Below are positions 6,811 to 9,221 of a stretch of 9,221 nucleotides of DNA, piece by piece. The DNA is from Flavobacteriales bacterium (GTDB lineage: Bacteria > Bacteroidota > Bacteroidia > Flavobacteriales > UBA7312), in the NCBI GenBank assembly GCA_002862585.1, contig PKDP01000131.1:1-9221 (forward strand). The letters are read 5' to 3'. The number at the start of each line of letters is the position of its first letter. Within the stretch, counting starts at the first letter, position 1. The notes below the pieces were generated by a model. It saw nothing but the letters and a program-made list of their open reading frames with translations. It was not told the origin of the DNA and did not search any database. Position numbers and translations under genes: made by a program.

Positions 6811-7438
6811 ATATAATAATTCTATGAATTCCTTTTTCATAGTACTGTTCGGTAAGCTTTATAAGCTTATCAAAAGTAGAGGTGTCAGTTACAAAATCTT
6901 TATCTGATACATCAACAATAAGAACAGGATAATCAGTTTGCTTTTTAAAGAAATCAAAGTATTTATTCTGAATATCTAATAGATAGTTGTCGGAAATGTC
7001 TTGCTCATAATCTCTTCCTCTTTTCTGAATGTTGTGCTGCAATCGACTTACATCAGAATGTAGATACAGAATTAAATCTGGCTTTGGCAAGTTATTGAGA
7101 GCGATATCAGAAAGCCTATTAAACAATAATAACTCATCATCTGACAGGTTGTTTTTTGCAAATAATTTAGACTTAACGAAAAAATAATCTGAAACTAGAC
7201 CTTTAGAAAACAAGTCCTGATCTCTGACCTCACCCAGTTGTCTATAGCGTTCTGCCATAAAAAACAACTCCAATGAAAAGGCATACCTCTCCGGGTTTTT
7301 ATAAAATTTTGGAAGAAATGGATTGTCCGCAAATTCTTCAAGTATGAGCTTACAGCCTAACTTTTCAGACAGCATATTTGAAAAGGTTGTTTTACCTACT
7401 CCAATATTTCCTTCTACAGCTATGAACTGATAACTCAT
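6809..7438 (-). CDS. Deoxynucleoside kinase (dNK/dGK/dCK family)
   Basis: A 209-residue cytoplasmic salvage enzyme that phosphorylates deoxynucleosides to 5'-monophosphates with ATP. Seen: a P-loop GNIGVGKTT (10-18) right at the N-terminus; the E34-E35 pair after the second strand, where the family has its catalytic Glu; a SDYFFVKSKLFA segment (83-94) with D84 where many relatives have an Asp-Arg-Ser/His motif; a strand KPDLILYL (119-126); and the Arg-rich lid R140-G-R142-D143-Y-E145. Length is normal for the family. Substrate preference (deoxyadenosine, deoxyguanosine or deoxycytidine) cannot be decided from the sequence. The ATG overlaps the folK stop as ATGA (7435-7438), so the two genes are almost certainly one translationally coupled unit. 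Alternatives such as thymidylate kinase are less likely, because the lid and SDYFF segment fit the dNK family. Confidence 0.9.
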   Translation of the reverse strand: MSYQFIAVEGNIGVGKTTFSNMLSEKLGCKLILEEFADNPFLPKFYKNPERYAFSLELFFMAERYRQLGEVRDQDLFSKGLVSDYFFVKSKLFAKNNLSDDELLLFNRLSDIALNNLPKPDLILYLHSDVSRLQHNIQKRGRDYEQDISDNYLLDIQNKYFDFFKKQTDYPVLIVDVSDKDFVTDTSTFDKLIKLTEQYYEKGIHRIII

Positions 7439-7920
7439 ACCTTTACTACTTTTGAATAATCTTTACATTCCTTCAACAAATCTGCCAAGGTCAACTTAAT
7501 AACAGGATGAACAAAACCTTCTGCTATTTCACACATTGGTAAAAGTGTAAAACGTCTTTCCTTAATTCTGGGATGCGGAACAGTCAACTCCTCTGACTCT
7601 ATGATATCATCATTATAAAACAATATATCCACGTCAATTTCTCGAGCCTGATATTCTTCAGAATTTGATCGTACTCGCCCCAATCCTTGCTCAATGAATT
7701 GACATTCATCTAAAAGCCGTTTCGCTTCAAAATCTGTTTTGATAAATAACACTTTATTTAAAAAGGAATTATCGTGACTAAACCCCCAAGGAGGTGATTC
7801 GTAAAAGGAGGATTCTTTAATTAACTCTCCCACATTTTTGAATATCAAGTCAGCAGCTTTATCAATAAAGGATTTTGAGTCTCCTAAATTACTACCCAAT
7901 AACAGATAAACATAATTCAT
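7435..7920 (-). CDS. folK: 2-amino-4-hydroxy-6-hydroxymethyldihydropteridine pyrophosphokinase (HPPK)
   Basis: FolK transfers pyrophosphate from ATP to 6-hydroxymethyl-dihydropterin, the step before dihydropteroate synthase in folate synthesis, in the cytoplasm. At 161 residues it matches single-domain HPPK. Seen: the N-terminal GSNLGD (9-14); the pterin-binding loop with SSFYESPPWGF (37-47); FLNKV (53-57); E77 and the GLGRVR loop (79-84); the magnesium-binding Asp pair in REIDVDILFY (D96, D98, equivalent to D95 and D97 of E. coli HPPK); and VPHPRIKERRFTLLPM (114-129). No dihydroneopterin aldolase or dihydropteroate synthase fusion is present. It is the first gene of a leftward pair, overlapping the kinase gene by 4 bp. 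It is divergent from sppA across 94 bp, and no Shine-Dalgarno sequence precedes its ATG. Confidence 0.96.
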   Translation of the reverse strand: MNYVYLLLGSNLGDSKSFIDKAADLIFKNVGELIKESSFYESPPWGFSHDNSFLNKVLFIKTDFEAKRLLDECQFIEQGLGRVRSNSEEYQAREIDVDILFYNDDIIESEELTVPHPRIKERRFTLLPMCEIAEGFVHPVIKLTLADLLKECKDYSKVVKV

Positions 7921-7975
7921 TCGACTAATTTAATTAAGGTTTCAGAATTAAGCCTACAAATATTCTAAAAAAATG

Positions 7976-7983
7976 TAACTTTG
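7976..7983 (+). promoter_or_regulatory. Putative -7 box for sppA
   Basis: TAACTTTG matches TAnnTTTG exactly and lies 31 bases before the sppA ATG, which would give a leader of about 25 bases. No good -33 TTTG is visible at the expected distance, so the call depends on the -7 match and position. Confidence 0.5.
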
Positions 7984-8014
7984 GATTGAATTAATTAATC
8001 AAAATCTCACAGCT

Positions 8015-9221
8015 ATGCTAAAATTCCTGAAAAGCGTTTTAAAATCAGTATTCGTTACCATTATTTCATTTTTTCTTATTGTCTTAATATTTGTAGTCAT
8101 CGGTGTATCGTCTTCAAGTTCAGAAAAGGAAGTTGTAGTAAAGGACAAAAGTATTCTCGAAATTAATTTGAATGAACAAATAGTTGACAGAGGCTCTGAA
8201 TTTGATTTTGATATCAGTTCAATACTCAATGAAGAAAATACATTTGGATTAAATAAAATTTTAAAATCCATTGAAAAAGCAAAGCATGATGACAGGATTA
8301 GCGGGATATATTTAAATATAGAAATGCCTCAGACGAGTTCTGCAACAACTGAAGAAATCAGAAATAAACTTCAAGAATTTAAAGATTCAACCGACAAATT
8401 TATTATCGCATATAGCGAGGTGTATTCTCAAAAGGGCTATTACCTGTCATCAGTAGCAGATGAAATTTATTTACATCCAGAAGGCGTGATTGAACTAAAA
8501 GGACTTTCATATGAAGGTATGTTTTTCAAAGGAGCTTTAGAAAAGTTAGAAGTTGAACCTCAAATAATAAGACACGGTAAATTTAAAAGTGCTATTGAGC
8601 CGTTTATCCTTGAAAAAATGAGTGATGAAAACAGAGAGCAAGTCAATCGCTTCATATCCTCTATTTGGAATAATATGAAAATGGGGATTTCAAAAGCAAA
8701 AAACATTACTGAAGATGAATTAAACGCCCTTGCAGAAAACCTATTTGTTCAATCACCTAAAGACGCTGTTGACTATGGTCTAGCTGATGCTTTACTGTTT
8801 GAGGACCAAGTTAGAGATACCCTAAGACAAAAATTAGGAATAGAAAAAGATGCTAAGGTTAATAAAATATCACTTAGAGAATATTCTGAAGTAAGCGTTA
8901 AATCAGGCAAAAAGAAATATTCAAAAGATAAAATTGCAGTTATTTATGCTCAAGGAGATATAAGCAGCGGAGAAGGTGACAATTTAAGTATTGGCTCTGT
9001 TACTACTTCAAAAGCAATTAAAGAAGCAAGAGAAGACGAAAAAGTAAAAGCTATAGTGTTAAGAGTTAACTCACCTGGTGGAAGTGCTTTAGCATCCGAA
9101 ACTATTTTGAGGGAGATGGAATTAGCAAAAGCAACTAAGCCAGTTGTGGTATCTATGGGAGATGTTGCTGCCTCAGGTGGTTATTATATTTCTTGCAAAG
9201 CCGATACTATAGTTGCTAGCC
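8015..9221 (+). CDS. sppA: Signal peptide peptidase SppA, long (67 kDa) type, 3' end missing
   Basis: SppA is a membrane-anchored serine protease that degrades signal peptides and other membrane-released fragments. The open frame starts at ATG 8015 and runs off the right edge after 402 codons. Seen: one N-terminal membrane segment (about residues 11-32, rich in Phe/Ile/Val/Leu) followed by an SSSSSEKE stretch; an N-terminal protease-fold half with the general-base Lys in GKFKSAIEPF (K191); and the second half with a LRVNSPGGSALASE segment and the nucleophile in GDVAASGGYY (S387). The K191-S387 distance of 196 residues is close to the 200 between K209 and S409 of E. coli SppA, supporting the two-domain long form rather than the short Bacillus type. 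The remaining C-terminal part (about 180 residues in relatives) lies outside. It is divergent from folK. Confidence 0.95.
   Translation, partial: MLKFLKSVLKSVFVTIISFFLIVLIFVVIGVSSSSSEKEVVVKDKSILEINLNEQIVDRGSEFDFDISSILNEENTFGLNKILKSIEKAKHDDRISGIYLNIEMPQTSSATTEEIRNKLQEFKDSTDKFIIAYSEVYSQKGYYLSSVADEIYLHPEGVIELKGLSYEGMFFKGALEKLEVEPQIIRHGKFKSAIEPFILEKMSDENREQVNRFISSIWNNMKMGISKAKNITEDELNALAENLFVQSPKDAVDYGLADALLFEDQVRDTLRQKLGIEKDAKVNKISLREYSEVSVKSGKKKYSKDKIAVIYAQGDISSGEGDNLSIGSVTTSKAIKEAREDEKVKAIVLRVNSPGGSALASETILREMELAKATKPVVVSMGDVAASGGYYISCKADTIVAS

Noticed and set aside
7957..7964. Possible folK -7 box (minus strand AATATTTG)
   Set aside because: It matches TAnnTTTG at all fixed positions but one, with no -33 element at a suitable distance; too weak to list in such AT-rich DNA.
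7930..7998. Two TTAATTAA palindromes (7930-7937 and 7991-7998) flanking the folK-sppA promoter region
   Set aside because: Eight-base all-A/T palindromes are expected by chance in this composition, and there is no extended symmetry around them.
7999..8271. Minus-strand open frame of 90 codons at the sppA 5' end
   Set aside because: It is antisense to the sppA start and membrane segment; no supporting features.
1..9221. Mobile elements, CRISPR arrays, defence genes or signs of gene transfer
   Set aside because: No transposase, integrase, direct-repeat array or flanking duplication is visible, and the genes are intact with similar AT-rich coding; the tRNA pair shows no integration scar within the window.

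Overview
The window looks like ordinary chromosomal sequence from an AT-rich member of the Bacteroidota, probably a flavobacterial-type lineage. The reasons are: low GC; no Shine-Dalgarno sequences in front of the genes; several matches to the phylum's unusual promoter (-33 TTTG, -7 TAnnTTTG); a signal peptide ending in the typical A-Q; an OmpA-family protein with thrombospondin type 3 calcium repeats; and a lipoprotein joining an unusual OmpA-like domain to tetratricopeptide-like repeats. No mobile element, CRISPR array, prophage or defence locus is visible.

Layout, left to right. Positions 1-161 hold two leftward tRNA genes: a tRNA-Leu(UAA) cut by the window edge and a complete tRNA-Gly(GCC). 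A textbook Bacteroidota promoter (173-203) drives them. Next comes leftward mutS (221-2830), which appears to start at TTG. A 40-bp gap separates it from a divergent rightward SpoU/TrmH-family RNA methyltransferase (2871-3395). That gene meets, tail to tail and only 2 bp apart, a leftward OmpA-family outer membrane protein (3398-4921). A 143-bp AT-rich divergent intergenic region with promoter-like boxes and a perfect 14-bp palindrome leads to a rightward lipoprotein gene (OmpA-like plus TPR-like repeats, 5065-6759). A strong bidirectional intrinsic terminator (6781-6810) separates it from a leftward two-gene unit, folK followed by a deoxynucleoside kinase, which overlap by ATGA. Last, divergent from folK, is the start of sppA, cut by the right edge after its catalytic serine. 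No gene-free stretch exceeds 300 bases; the longest is the 143-bp region at 4922-5064.

Functionally this is a housekeeping segment: DNA mismatch repair, RNA methylation, folate synthesis, nucleotide salvage, membrane proteolysis and cell-envelope structure. The most interesting part is the divergent pair of OmpA-like genes. One keeps the canonical Asp/Arg peptidoglycan-binding pair; the other keeps the Arg but has Ser in place of the Asp and carries a long insertion. They may be co-regulated from a shared palindrome-containing control region. I found no convincing new biological system; the findings are local features worth checking.
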